From contig BFEA01000497.1 of assembly GCA_003427395.1 (NCBI GenBank), positions 1,137,315 to 1,158,965 on the forward strand: a stretch of DNA of 21,651 bases, read 5' to 3'. The stretch's first letter is position 1. Each line of letters begins with the position of its first letter. Below, one piece after another: positions 9,038-18,396 of the stretch. The DNA comes from Chara braunii (Eukaryota; Streptophyta; Charophyceae; Charales; Characeae). The position numbers were made by a program, and so were the translations under genes. Under the pieces are notes generated by a model. It ran no database searches. It saw only the letters and a list, made by a program, of their open reading frames with translations, and had not been told where the DNA came from.

Positions 9038-10264
9038 CCTAGGGGACGGGGACCACAGGCCAATTTTATCCTAGAAGGCAATGGCCAGGATAGGGTAAAT
9101 ATCACCACTCACCGAGCCGGCGCAGAAAAGAAGCTTATTCAAGATACAGTAATGGAAGAACTCGCAGGGACTAGCACGGGCCAGCAAGAGACCGAAACCG
9201 GGGAACAAGAGAAGGTCTATGGGAAGCCAAGGGAGGACGAACCGGTAGACAAGGCTATGGCGGCAAAAAAGAAGTTCAGGTATCAAATTTCGATCCTGAC
9301 TTCGCTAGAAATCGATGGCACCTTGAGTAAGCTACTGGGTACCATGGTGTCGGTGTCTTTTCAGACCATGCTGCAAGCCAGCCCGAGGCTGCTTAAAGGA
9401 CTCAGGCAGTTGCTAACGCGTAAGCTCGTAGAGGTAGAGGAGGCCCCGGAACTGCAAGAGCAGGACACGGAAGAGGCCGAGGGGCCGCAAGGGGTCTCCA
9501 ACCTCCAAAGCATTCTAGGGGGCCTGGGAGATTTGGAAAAAGCCTTTGCGGACATCCGCCTAAGCCTACCGGATCGTGAAGGTGGCGAAGTTATGAGGGC
9601 GCCACCCGGGACAAAGCTTAGCTTTCATGCATTACCAGTTGGGAAACTTAAAGTTCAAATCGAAACTCACCACACTGACGCGTTAGTGGACGGCGGAGCA
9701 GAAATCACCCTCATACGACGAGATTTCGCAACGGTCATGGGGTGTACGGTAAACAAAGAAGTAGCAAGGAGGGTATGTCACCAAATGTGCAGTCAGGGCA
9801 GGAATCCGGGAATCCATCTGGTCCTTTCAGCGGATGACCGTGATGGAAGAAATGGATCACGACGTAATCCTCGGGAGACCGTGGTGCGCCAATGTGGAAA
9901 TGATAGGAATGCATCTGCATGACGACACATACATGGTAGACATAGAGGACCCAGTGACCGGCCGCGGGGATCTCCTCCGACTTCTTGGGACCGGAGGGGA
10001 TCCTCCGAAGGGCAAATTGGCAACCTGGTCTCCAACATTTGAAGAAAGTGCGCGGAAGGGGGCATTCGCACGAATGGAAGGCATGAGGGAAAGTGTAGAA
10101 ATTATAATAAAGGAGGCTTTTAGTAAAAAGGAATGGATCAAGATGGGTCTGCCCGTAAAGAAGAGGAGGCCAAAGGACGGGCCCCTGGGGGTTACGGTGG
10201 CGGAAAAGGAGCTGGAAGTTGAACTTGGGGTCAGCCTGCCCAAGCCAAAGGAAGGCCGTAAAAA
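9038..10264 (+). pseudogene. gag-pol linker and aspartic protease, frameshifted
   Basis: Continues the gag frame after TAG 9035 through a long linker rich in Glu/Gln (RKLVEVEEAPELQEQDTEEA near 9421-9480), then retropepsin. The active-site strand reads ALVDGGAEITLI (about 9682-9717): the catalytic Asp is there, but DGG replaces the usual DSG/DTG. The frame changes between about 9735 and 9800 and the protease C-terminal strand HDVILGRPWC follows near 9858-9887, so the fold's two hallmarks survive in different frames. Past this, about 120 codons of basic linker run to TAA 10275, with homology moving frame near 10262. The enzyme would process Gag-Pol; in this copy it cannot be made whole without two frameshifts. 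Confidence 0.75.
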
Positions 10265-10850
10265 GCCCCCGAGCTAACGCTCGAAATCCCAGACCTGTTG
10301 CAACTTGTTAAGGCAATCAGGTACCACAAGGTGGTCGTAGACCCCGTAGCGCTTGCTAAATTTGAGGACGGGGTCCGAAAAGGCTACTGCCTCAATGGGA
10401 AGGTTGTCAATCTTCAACCCCGTGCCATGGAGGTGGCAACGCCAATTCTGACCGTTCATTTTTTAGGAGAACGATCCCAGAAGGAAGTGTGCGAAAGTAC
10501 AAACCTGTAGGCAAGAAGGCCAAGCCGGTCTCGATCCTGGTAGAAACATCAAAGGAAGAGGCCATGGAAAAGGAAGAGGAAATCCTACGGGTTATAAGGG
10601 AGAGGCGAGCAACGGAAGGGCATCGGATACCTGATGAGGTAGCAGATACTATGAAAATAGGAGTGGAAGGGTTCTTAACAGCGGAGGAAACTCAGTTGAT
10701 AAGAAGGGCGTGCCAGGAGTTCCACTTAGCCTTTGCTTTCAACGATCATCAGAAAGGGCGACTGGACACAAAGCTAGTTCCTCCTATCAGGATCCACACC
10801 GTACAGCATGAGTGTTGGAATGATAAGGACCCGCATATGAGTTTGGGATA
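10265..10850 (+). pseudogene. pol segment before reverse transcriptase, frameshifted
   Basis: Two short frames cover the connection between protease and RT. The first (about 10265-10486) reads YHKVVVDPVALAKFEDGV. The second (about 10487-10832) opens with RKYKPVGKKAKPVS, a motif seen just before RT in some gypsy lineages, followed by an E/K-rich helix and the start of the RT fingers (PPIRIHTVQHECW, about 10783-10821). Frame changes near 10486 and 10832 join it to its neighbours. A TAG at 10849-10851 ends the frame a few codons after homology has already moved to the RT frame. Confidence 0.65.
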
Positions 10851-12124
10851 GCAGCGGAGGTCACCGACCTGCTTAGAGCCAAGATAGATTCCTTTGTGGC
10901 TGAACCCACCGCATCCCCCTACGCGAACAAGTGGTTCGTCTTCAGGAAGCCCAATAAGACGCTCAGGTGGATCCAGGACCTGCAGAAGCTAAATGCGGTA
11001 ACAATTAGGGACACAGACTCGCTTCCACAGGCCGACTTATTGGCAGAATCTCATGTAGGGCGGAGCATTTACTCCCCGGTAGACTTGTACTCAGGATATN
11101 ATCAGTTACCGCTCGACGCGAGGGATAGACCGTATACCACAACGCACACCCCCGTAGGACAGCTGCAGATGCAAGTGACCCCTATGGGCTTCACAAATGC
11201 GGTAGCAGAGGCACAGAGGAGGATGCTCGCCGTTGCAGGGGATATGTTTCCGGAAAAGTGTGAACCTTATATAGATGATAACCCTGTAAAAGGTGCAAGA
11301 TACAAGGACGAGGCGGAGGTCCAACCGGGCATACGAAAGTTTGTTTGGGATCACTTGCAGGATATTAAGGACCTGCTCCAGCGATTCCTAGTTTACAATA
11401 TTACTGCAAGCGGACCCAAGAGCATCCTGGCTGTCCCGGAGATAACTATACTGGGATTCCGCTGTGGGGCCTATGGGAGGAGACCCGACCCAGCAAAGAC
11501 AGATAAGATCTCTCAGTGGTCGACACCCCTGCGTACCACAACGGAAGTACGAGCCTTCCTAGGGGTGGTTGGATTATGGAGGATCTTCATCAAAGGTTTC
11601 GCAAAGATAGCAGAACCTATCCTCGCGATGATTAGGGAAGGTGGCACTATGGATTGGACCGAGAATAGGGAAGAGGCAGCCCAGACCCTGAAAGACATCT
11701 TGTCATCCGATCAAGTCACTCTAGCAGCACCCTGTTTCAATGACGAGGTAGGACGGCCCTTCATCTTAGAAACAGATGGGGGACCGCTGGCAGTTGGAGG
11801 AGTATTGATACAGAGAAGCGAGGAGGGCAAGGAAAGGCCAATCAGATTTGAAAGTAGGACTCTGAATTCGGTAGAACGGCGGTACTCACAGTTCAAAAAG
11901 GAGGTCCTAGCGATTCTGCATTGTCTTAAGACCTTCCAGGCATACCTGTTCGGAAGGCGATTCATCTTAAGGATCGATCCCACCAATGTTGCCGGGCACT
12001 GAAGAATTACAAGCCTATAGATCCAACCGTCGGCACATGGATAAGCTTCATATGGCAGTTTGACTACAAGGTCGAGCGGATCGCGGGGCTTCGAAACAGG
12101 GCGGATGGGCTGAGTAGGGTATGC
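10833..12124 (+). pseudogene. pol: reverse transcriptase and RNase H
   Basis: RT copies element RNA into cDNA; RNase H removes the RNA strand. In one frame from about 10833 to 11996: ASPYANKWFVFRKPNKTLRW (RT block 2), the first catalytic Asp in SPVDLYSGY (about 11073-11099), TPMGFTNAV (about 11178-11204) and the YIDD box at 11268-11279. Base N at 11100 leaves the residue after GY undetermined. The connection domain includes TTEVRAFLGVVGLWR. RNase H starts at FILETDGGPLAVGGVLIQ (catalytic Asp near 11775) and has ERRYSQFKKEVLAIL. A one-base loss near 11996 moves the reading to the frame ending RNRADGLSRV (about 12090-12119), the usual RNase H end. All visible catalytic residues remain. Confidence 0.88.
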
Positions 12125-13822
12125 ATCACGCCAGAGGGAATAGAGAACACGGAACCAATTGACGCCTTCCTAGATTACGAAGGGGGGGCCCTTGTTGTGA
12201 ATAACGAAATGGCCGACCCAATGCTTACAACAGGCCAGCTGTTGATCCAGACCTTGGAAAAGGGCACGCCTGCAGTAGTTGCAGAACTCAGGGAAGGACC
12301 AGTCACCACAGTGAGGCGCAAAGAGGAAAATGACTCGTGGGGAGCAGAAGTTGGGGCTAGGGAGGAACCGATGGCAATGACCGTGGAAGGGGGACGGGAC
12401 GCCATGATGACGTTGGCCAAAGCCTGGGCACAGAAGGAGTGTCAATACCTAGTCAACCTCACTTGGGAGGAGCAAGGTACGGATCAGAAGGAACAAGAGT
12501 TCTTCCTCATACATATGTACGAGGGCGTCTTCAAATAAATCGGTCTGCTGCTTGTAGGGAACAAACAACCCACGGAAGTCAGTCCGAAGGCAAGTGAGTA
12601 AGTCGAAAATTACGTCCTAAGAAATGGCCACCTGTTCAAGAAAGAGGAAGGAATGATGCCTAGACGCGTCGTTTGTGGGAGGTCTAGGCAGCTGGACGTA
12701 ATTCAGGCAATGCATAACGGGTTAGCTGGAGGTCACCGGTCGTCTAAGGGGACACTTGCGAAGATTGTGCCCCTGTACTCTTGGCCAGGGATGGCAGGCA
12801 TGGTCGCAACGTATTGTCAAACGTGTCTGATATGTCAAGAAAGGAGCTTCGTACGAGTTTACGAGCCCCTTAGACCCACTAGGGTACTGGGACCTGGACA
12901 CCTGGTTCACCTCGATCTTGCGGTTGTGCCCGTATCAACGGATGGGTTTAGATACATCTTGGATGCAATGGATAATCTTAGTGGCTATGTAGAAGCCGTA
13001 GCCCTCAAGAAAAAGATAGGGAAAGCAGTGGCCGACTGGGAGGAAGATTTCTACCTAAGGCACCCCTTCGTGCGCAGGTTTATAGCAGACAATGGGACAT
13101 AATTCGCTAACCAAGAGATGTTGAACAGGCTTAAGACATTGTGCATACCAATCAAGATCACTGAGCCCTACCACCCTGAGGCAAATGCACCAGTAGAAAG
13201 GGGGCACCGGACCTTGAAAAACACAATCGCTAAGCTTGCAGCAGACAACTTGGGGAATTGGCCACGGTTTCTCAAGCAGGCAGTCTTCGCCGAGAACATG
13301 ACTCCAAAAAGAACAACGAGATGTATTCCAGCAGAACTCTGGTATGGAAGGGAGATCGATTTTTCGATAGAAGCTTTGGTCCCTACCTGGAACAGGCTAG
13401 ATGACGATCCACACTTGAGCACGGAAGAGTTAATCACCGCACGTTGTCAGCAGGTCGCCAGAAATGAGGAGGCACTCGAGGAAGTAGTCAGTCGTGTGAC
13501 GGATAGCCGAATGAGGGATAAAGCAAGATTGGACCAGGTCAAGAACATTCGGAAGGAGCCACTCCAGGTGGGGGAAAAGGTGCTAGTTAGGAACTTGGCT
13601 CTTGAAAACACATGGTCTGGGCAGCTGGGAAAGAGATTCAAAGGGCCTTACAGGATCACTAAGCGGGTGGGACTGAATACGTTCAAACTTGAGGATCTTG
13701 ATGGTACTAGCATAAGAGGACCATTTCCGGGATAGAGAATGGTCAGATTTTTTCGCAGGGATCCGGTGGAACAGTGGCTACAAGAGGCCCAGGACAGGGA
13801 AACTGGGGAATTGACAGCCTGA
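12125..13822 (+). pseudogene. integrase, no frameshift but four in-frame stops
   Basis: Integrase inserts the cDNA into host chromosomes in the nucleus. The frame continues from RNase H through a ~170-codon variable linker with TAA at 12536 and 12599. The zinc-binding HHCC module has His in AMHNGLAGGH and Cys in CQTCLIC (about 12707-12832). The catalytic core keeps Asp (codon 12914, in HLDL), Asp (13088, in ADNGT) and Glu (13196, in PVERGH), with exactly 35 residues between the second Asp and the Glu, the canonical DD35E. TAA 13100 sits in the DNGTQF motif where Gln is expected. The C-terminal SH3-like barrel is seen in FKGPYRITKRVG (about 13640-13675). TAG 13733 interrupts shortly before the natural TGA at 13820. 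No chromodomain follows. Confidence 0.88.
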
Positions 13823-13904
13823 AAGGCAGACAGATGGCTATAAGTTCTGGACCGCCTCCTTGTGGAAGTGATCATAACCACAGGGATTGTTCATTTGTGT
13901 GTCT

Positions 13905-14115
13905 TGACTTTTGTGGAACATGGGGAGACTGCCTGGGCTGGCTGTGACTAGGGCCTGGGAGCACGGGACAGTGTATTATAGTTTTTGTGGGGTAACGTTG
14001 GGGACTGTCTACACAAGGTATTTATGTGTTGGGACAATGTACCATAATTTTTGTGGGATGATGTTGTGGACTGCCTACATGGGGCACCTATGTGTTGGGA
14101 CAATGTGTCGGGGGT
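13905..14115. repeat. 66-bp tandem repeat, about 3 copies
   Basis: GTTGGGACA-type cores recur every 66 bp (13965, 14031, then about 14097). The period is 22 codons, and one forward frame (13911-14120) is open across all copies, reading CVGTMYHNFCGMMLWTAYMG-like units. It lies just after integrase. It may be slippage only; the open frame is not enough to call a gene. Confidence 0.8.
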
Positions 14116-14237
14116 TCTAAGGGATAATCGGGCTACCAACTATATGGGGGCAAGCAAGAGTTATAGGGAAGCCTCCAAAGTCGCAAATGGAAGTGGAAGG
14201 GAATGCGTGTGTATGAGGGGTACCGTGACTGTTATGT

Positions 14238-14890
14238 ATGAACAGGGTCAGGCAAGAAGAAGAAAGACAACAAGAAAACGAAAAAATGGAGTTTGGGAAT
14301 GAAAATGACAGCAATGCAATTAACAGGCCGGAAGAAGGACAGTCGTCAAGGCAAGCTCCAGGAAAAGGAAGTTGTATGTGGGGTTCGATCACAACCTAGT
14401 TGTGAACAGGGGGGGCAGAAAGCAAGGAACCAGGGGGTCATCGCCACTAAGGGAAGGGGAGCCAATAGTCCTCCCATCGGAAAGTGACACCAGCAGTGAG
14501 GAAGAGAGGAACCCGGGGAAAAGGCCAAGGTTGGAGGAGGACGTGCCCGTGGAGTTTATCGACCTCACCAGCGACGAGGAGGAAGATGAGGTAACAATGC
14601 CCACAAGGGAAGAACGGGGAAGAGGGGAGCAGCCGGGTGAGAAAAATGACAAATGGACAGAAGAGTTCGGACCTGAGTTCAGTGATTGGTTTGATCAATG
14701 GGGCATTATCTTGCGATATCAGTGGATTATGAAAGCAAGGGAAAAAATGGGCAGGGGAGAGGATCTATCCCCAACAACCTTCTTCACAGAACGGACACTC
14801 CTCCAGTTCCAAGGAATAAAGAGGCAAATGGAGCAGGAAATAGAGGATCGAGCAAGGAGGGAGGCTCAACGCAGGCCACCTGGACGATAG
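14238..14890 (+). pseudogene. accessory ORF after integrase: nuclear-localisation-like patch and SUMO-interacting motif
   Basis: An ATG at 14238 opens a 53-codon Glu/Gln-rich frame (MNRVRQEEERQQENEKMEF) ending at TAG 14397; similar-quality sequence continues in another frame from about 14390 to TAG 14888, giving about 217 codons in all if joined by one frameshift. The second part has a Ser/Glu-rich run, KRPRLEED (14519-14542), a monopartite NLS-like patch, and VEFIDLTSDEEED (14549-14587), the hydrophobic core plus acidic flank of a canonical SUMO-interacting motif. The C-terminal ~70 residues look helical and end very basic (RARREAQRRPPGR). Known families: such SIMs recruit SUMOylated chromatin proteins. 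I infer a nuclear role, perhaps in integration or in countering silencing. It carries no known enzymatic domain. Part 2 alone (14372-14890, TTG start) could be the real ORF. Confidence 0.5.
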
Positions 14891-14957
14891 AGGCACAACA
14901 ACCGAAATGAGGAATAGCTAGGAGTTGGGAGGGTTTGGTCCCTGGGCAGTCAAAGCT

Positions 14958-15335
14958 GCCATTTTGAACTTCGCATTTGAACTCTTTTGTGAATGCATTT
15001 TCTAAGCTCGAAGTAACTAAGGACTGGGTAGTCAGCGCTACTTCGTACGAATGTTTGCTTCTTCAGGGAAAGGCATGAGGATTTTTGCACTTAGAATAAA
15101 ACTCTAGATGGCTAGACTAAGGGAAAGTAAGGGAAAAACAGAGGGAACTAGACGAGACGAGTCTGTAATGTTGTTTTGCATTCGAACTTTGTCTCCTTGT
15201 TTTATTTTTGGAAAGACTGCGATGTAGCTACTTTTTGGATTGAAGAAACTAGTAGGGGGTGGGTGACCGGTGCTACTTTATATGAGTATCTGCTCCTTTT
15301 GGGAAACATGAGCCTTTTGTAGTAAGAAAGGGACT
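14958..15335. repeat. degenerate ~230-bp tandem duplication
   Basis: Two blocks align with an offset of about 220-232 bp. CATTTTGAACTTCGCATTTG (14960) matches TTTTGCATTCGAACTTTG (15175), and GAAGTAACTA (15010) followed by GTCAGCGCTACTT matches GAAGAAACTA (15242) followed by GACCGGTGCTACTT. Similarity is interrupted, so the duplication is old. Confidence 0.55.
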
Positions 15336-15847
15336 CGGGGTGATTGACTTTGTCTCAAGGAGATGAGCAAGGGCATGTGAACTCTTGAATATTGGAAGAA
15401 ACATTGATGACAAAAACTTTCTCTTTGAATTGTGTAACCATGGTTGAATGAGTCGTTACACGAGTCCTTGTGAGAGGTTAGGGGACCTATGGGTAAAGAG
15501 GCATCCTCTTCCCTAGGAGCCTAATCCAACTTATCCCAGGCAAGTCCAGAGCATTGAGATGTTATGAGAAGCCGGAAGAGCGGAAGGAACATTGAAATGA
15601 GTCAGCACCCCTTGCAATGGTTGAACGGTCGGGCGGGCTAGTGCTGCTTGGGGATGCGAGCCCCAATTTGAGCACTAGACGCTAAGTCGGATGTATGGAA
15701 GGATGTAAGAATGACAAATGGCATGAGGAAAGGGAAGAAGCATGCGTAAAAACCTAGGAAGATGGCTTCCTTCTAACCCCCGAGACGAGATAGGATCCGT
15801 GTCCTCGAGGCCCACCCCCTCGGGCGCTAAACCGTGAAATGAACAAG

Positions 15848-15968
15848 GATGGTCCTAACCAGGCTGTCCGACTGCAATGGATAAGAATGGCCCTAACTAG
15901 GGTGGTCGACTTGGAAATGGAAAGAACGACCCTAACCAGGTTGTTCGGAATGGCCCCTGACAAGGGTC
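15848..15968. repeat. 38-39-bp tandem repeat, three copies
   Basis: CCTAACCAGG-type cores occur at 15854, 15892 and 15931, each followed by a TTGTCCGAC-like segment and ATGG; a fourth, weaker relic (CCCCTGACAAGGG) follows near 15954. Confidence 0.7.
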
Positions 15969-16079
15969 ATTCTTTAGAATTGGCACTGGGGTCCCCTTGC
16001 ATGGCTGCTTGAGATGCATGAGATTAGAGGAACTGGGCCTCTGAAAAGATATTGGAAAGTGCGGAGCTTTGGAAAAGAC

Positions 16080-16240
16080 ATTGGAAGAACTGAGTCTTGG
16101 AAACGACATTGAAAGAGATATTGGACTCAGTCTGGGAAGAGATATTGCATTGAGCATTGGAATTGGACTGAGCATTGGGATGGGATTGAGCATGAAAGTG
16201 AGACTGAGCATGAACGTTGGATTGAGTACTGGAAAATTGT
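16080..16240. repeat. 18-bp tandem minisatellite, in-frame
   Basis: Repeats of ATTGAGCATTGGAATTGG type. The forward frame 16069-16263 is open and reads six-residue units (ALSIGI, GLSIGM, GLSMKV, RLSMNV). The minus strand is also open through it. An 18-bp period makes open frames easy to obtain, so no gene is claimed. Confidence 0.75.
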
Positions 16241-16387
16241 ACGGCATAAACAGGGGACCCTAGGCAACTGAAAATGGATTTGGAAAGAGTTTGGAAATGG
16301 AATTTCTCCTTTTTTCTATTCTTTGGCCTCACCAAGAGGAGGATACCGGTGCATGCGCCGCAACCCCAAAGACCTCTATCCCTTTGA

Positions 16388-17004
16388 GGGAAAAAGTCTC
16401 AGCGCGACATGTTCCTCTTCGAGAGGGTAAGAGTTAAAGGACTAAGGCACCTACCACTTGGATCGGTGTGGGACGTCCGGAACCACCTCCGACAATGAGC
16501 TCTAGTCGGGAAGTTCAAACTGCGCCCCCTGTTGAATGCCTAAACGTCAAAGGGCGAGAAAGCCAAATGGGCGAGAGAGCCATTTTTATCTAAGTCTATT
16601 CTGCTACTCTCCAACCACACGCCATGTCATAGAGGGGTGCCATGGCCGTTTGGGCCGGACCACGACTGCCCGCGCTAAGTTGGGCGGCACTGTCCAAGGG
16701 GAGAGGCTGGGCGAGGTACCGGGTGGAGTTCGCCACCACCACGGGGCATTGACACTGCCTTGCCAGAATATTACAACCGTTTCGGGACTAATAGCGAGCT
16801 CTTCGTAACTGCATTCGTGAACTGATCGAGTGCCCCAACTCTCTTGAAAAGAAGAGGCCGGAATCCAGAAAACCACCACTCGGGAGGAACGATTCACGAG
16901 GAACACTCTTACGGCTAGACGAGGCCCTGGCAGGCTTGGATTGGACCTACCTGACAGACGCGGGGAGGAACCTCAGTAATGGTGTTCGCCACGTGAGAGA
17001 ATAA
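16388..17004 (+). pseudogene. degenerate coding-like segments, unassigned
   Basis: Short protein-like stretches occur in different forward frames: 16388-16498 (QRDMFLFERVRVKGLRHLPL), an overlapping segment from about 16437 ending near 16590 (SREVQTAPPVECLNVKGRES), and 16795-17004 (LLRLDEALAGLDWTYLTDAG, then NLSNGVRHVRE) ending at TAA 17002. Their composition suggests an old gene broken by indels rather than chance. I do not recognise the family. The DA...LS...R.R order in the last segment faintly recalls the late motifs of cytosine methyltransferases, which would be notable given the fragment at 17925, but the match is too weak to use as an identification. Confidence 0.25.
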
Positions 17005-17210
17005 AGGTCGGACCGGGTAGAAGGATGGGGCATCATTTGCTGGGGAGGAACTGATCACTCCTCCTTTTGTGAAGCGGATGGGCTTGTGTCCTTGACTTGC
17101 GGTTGGCGGACCAAAGGTCTGCGTACCTCCGAGTGAGAAACAGTCGCACGATGGGGACATCGCGTTTTGAGTGGGGGGAAGGTGCGCCATCTACCAATAA
17201 AAACGCATGG

Positions 17211-17420
17211 AAAAAGACATGTAATTGGTTTTGCATGGGCCTGAGAAAAGGGGTCTGGCAAGATGCCCAGAAAAGAAAAAGACTTGTAATTGGTTTTGCA
17301 TGGGTCTGAGAAAAGGGGCCTGGCAAGACGCCCAGAAAAGAAAAAAACTTGTAATTGGTTTGCATGGGCCTGAGAAAAGGGGGGGGGCCTGACAAGAGGC
17401 CGGGACAGAAGGGACTTAAG
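17211..17420. repeat. 65-bp tandem repeat, three good copies plus decayed ones
   Basis: GTAATTGGTTTTGCATGGG cores occur at 17221, 17286 and 17351, exactly 65 bp apart, each followed by CTGAGAAAAGGGG and a CTGGCAAGA-CCC-AGAAAAG segment. Weaker copies (ACTTGAGAAA, TTGGCAAGATAGCC) continue to about 17720. Confidence 0.9.
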
Positions 17421-17911
17421 CAAGCGACACAGTATGAACTTGAGAAAAATGGCTTGGCAAGATAGCCAGGTAGGAAAGGACTGGTGAGATTGATTCTGCG
17501 TGGACTTGAGAAAGGAACTGGCAGACTGAGAGTTGGTTGTGTAATTGGCTCGTATAAGCTTGAAAAGATGAGAAGTGGCAAAGGGGTGAACCAAGCATTG
17601 CACATGAAGAGTCAATTAAGTAAAGGGCAAGAAAAAACAAAGGATGATATGCATGCAGAATTGGCAGGACCTGAGAAAGACCGGGAGGAATGACCCGGGA
17701 AGAAGGCATGTGGATTTGGCTATGTCTGAGCTTTAGAGAGAGGAAAAATTGTACTGAAAATGTGTGGACATCCTAAGAGTAATGAATGAGACGAAACCAA
17801 ATGCATTTCTGCTCGAGAATGTTTTCTCAATGAAATGAGAAGATAGATTTGAGATTACGAATGCAGCCTTTAAGACATTGTCGAGAGCGAGAAATAACGT
17901 ACAATGAAAAA

Positions 17912-17921
17912 CTAGTTGCAG
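17912..17921 (+). promoter_or_regulatory. splice-acceptor-like site before the methyltransferase-like fragment
   Basis: CTAGTTGCAG ends 3 nt before ATG 17925, the same kind of arrangement as the TGTGCAG sites before copies 2 and 4 and before gag. Confidence 0.3.
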
Positions 17922-17924
17922 GGC

Positions 17925-18344
17925 ATGTCTGTGGTCAGACCCCTCCAAGGGGCGATGCTAGTCCACTTGATGAGGGAGAGAGACACCGAGCTGCTTAAGC
18001 TCCTTGACGTGTTGCTAACTCGCACCTAGAGGAAGCCATGGCGAATGATCTTTGTAACATCCGTCGCCAAAATCTCCCTTTTACCTTGGTCCCTGGGGAG
18101 GATGATAGGTGCATCGTCCTCTCTTTTGTGGAACGATACGGGAGGTTGTGGAGAAGCTCTTGGGCATTTGGGAATTCCAGTGAGAAAGAGATACAACTGT
18201 GAGACGGACGTTGATGCACAGAGAGTGTTACGCGCTCGTTACAAAGACATTATTGAGCTTGGGGACGTTACGCAATCCAAAGGAAACCCGAAACAAAACC
18301 TTGACCCCTCCATACCCTCCCCTGCCCCAAGGGCGGAAACCTAA
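17925..18344 (+). pseudogene. fragment resembling motifs I-III of a cytosine-C5 DNA methyltransferase
   Basis: ATG 17925 opens a helical, protein-like N-terminus (MRERDTELLKLLDVLL) to TAG 18027. From about 18026 the better reading is one frame over (NLPFTLVPGEDDRCIVLSF, about 18068-18129); from 18138 it returns to the first frame. Motif I, normally hydrophobic-LFxGxGG, is spread over frames: VLS, then LFCGT, then GGCGEALGHLGI. Motif II appears as YNCETDVDAQRVL (18192-18230; Glu for the ribose of AdoMet), and motif III as IELGDVT (18252-18272). In this family these segments bind AdoMet. The catalytic Pro-Cys (motif IV) and Glu-Asn-Val (motif VI) are not visible, so it would be inactive. After about 18275 the likeness stops. 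Other class I methyltransferases share motif I, so the C5 assignment rests mostly on motifs II and III. Confidence 0.5.
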
Positions 18345-18396
18345 GGAAGGACCCGAGAAAAGAGTGGGAAAAACAAAAAGAACCCTGGCAAGCTAA

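Larger units (their letters stand above)
7287..13822 (+). mobile_element. decayed Ty3/gypsy retrotransposon coding region
   Basis: The order gag, protease, reverse transcriptase, RNase H, integrase is diagnostic of Ty3/gypsy (Metaviridae); integrase would come before RT in Ty1/copia. The reading path changes frame six times (near 8428, between about 9735 and 9800, near 10262, 10486, 10832 and 11996) and meets stops at 9035 (TAG), 12536 (TAA), 12599 (TAA), 13100 (TAA) and 13733 (TAG) before ending at TGA 13820-13822. The integrase C-terminus shows no chromodomain. The KYKPVGKKAKPV stretch before RT and the RKFVWDHLQDI stretch after YIDD set it apart from the usual land-plant chromoviruses; placing it needs a tree. 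Flanking LTRs are not established in this window. Confidence 0.9.
14891..16387. other. gene-free stretch with degenerate repeats
   Basis: No open frame with protein-like content on either strand. It contains the ~230-bp degenerate duplication, the 39-bp and the 18-bp repeats listed separately, and an AATAAA at 15097 that could be a polyadenylation signal for the accessory ORF. The composition is T- and G-rich compared with the purine-rich coding strand upstream. Confidence 0.5.
17005..17924. other. gene-free stretch with 65-bp repeats
   Basis: Dominated by the 65-bp repeat and its decayed relatives to about 17720. The 190-codon minus-strand frame over 17033-17605 is a by-product of that repeat. 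Bases 17149-17180 form one half of a dispersed near-identical 31-bp pair with 18471-18501. Confidence 0.5.

Noticed and set aside
12197-12538. Separate 113-codon gene between RNase H and integrase
   Set aside because: It is in frame with both neighbours and is the variable linker of the same polyprotein, cut out by two TAA codons.
4375-13735. Reassigned stop codons (TAA/TAG read as Gln), suggested by TAA at the Gln of DNGTQF and many TAA/TAG but few TGA interruptions
   Set aside because: Two TGA codons also interrupt the same families (4375, 6116), six or more frameshifts show ordinary decay, and TAG ends the intact copy 3. Mutation explains the pattern more simply.
17033-17605. 190- and 186-codon minus-strand frames
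   Set aside because: Both frames are open over the same 65-bp repeats and have repeat-derived hydrophobic composition.
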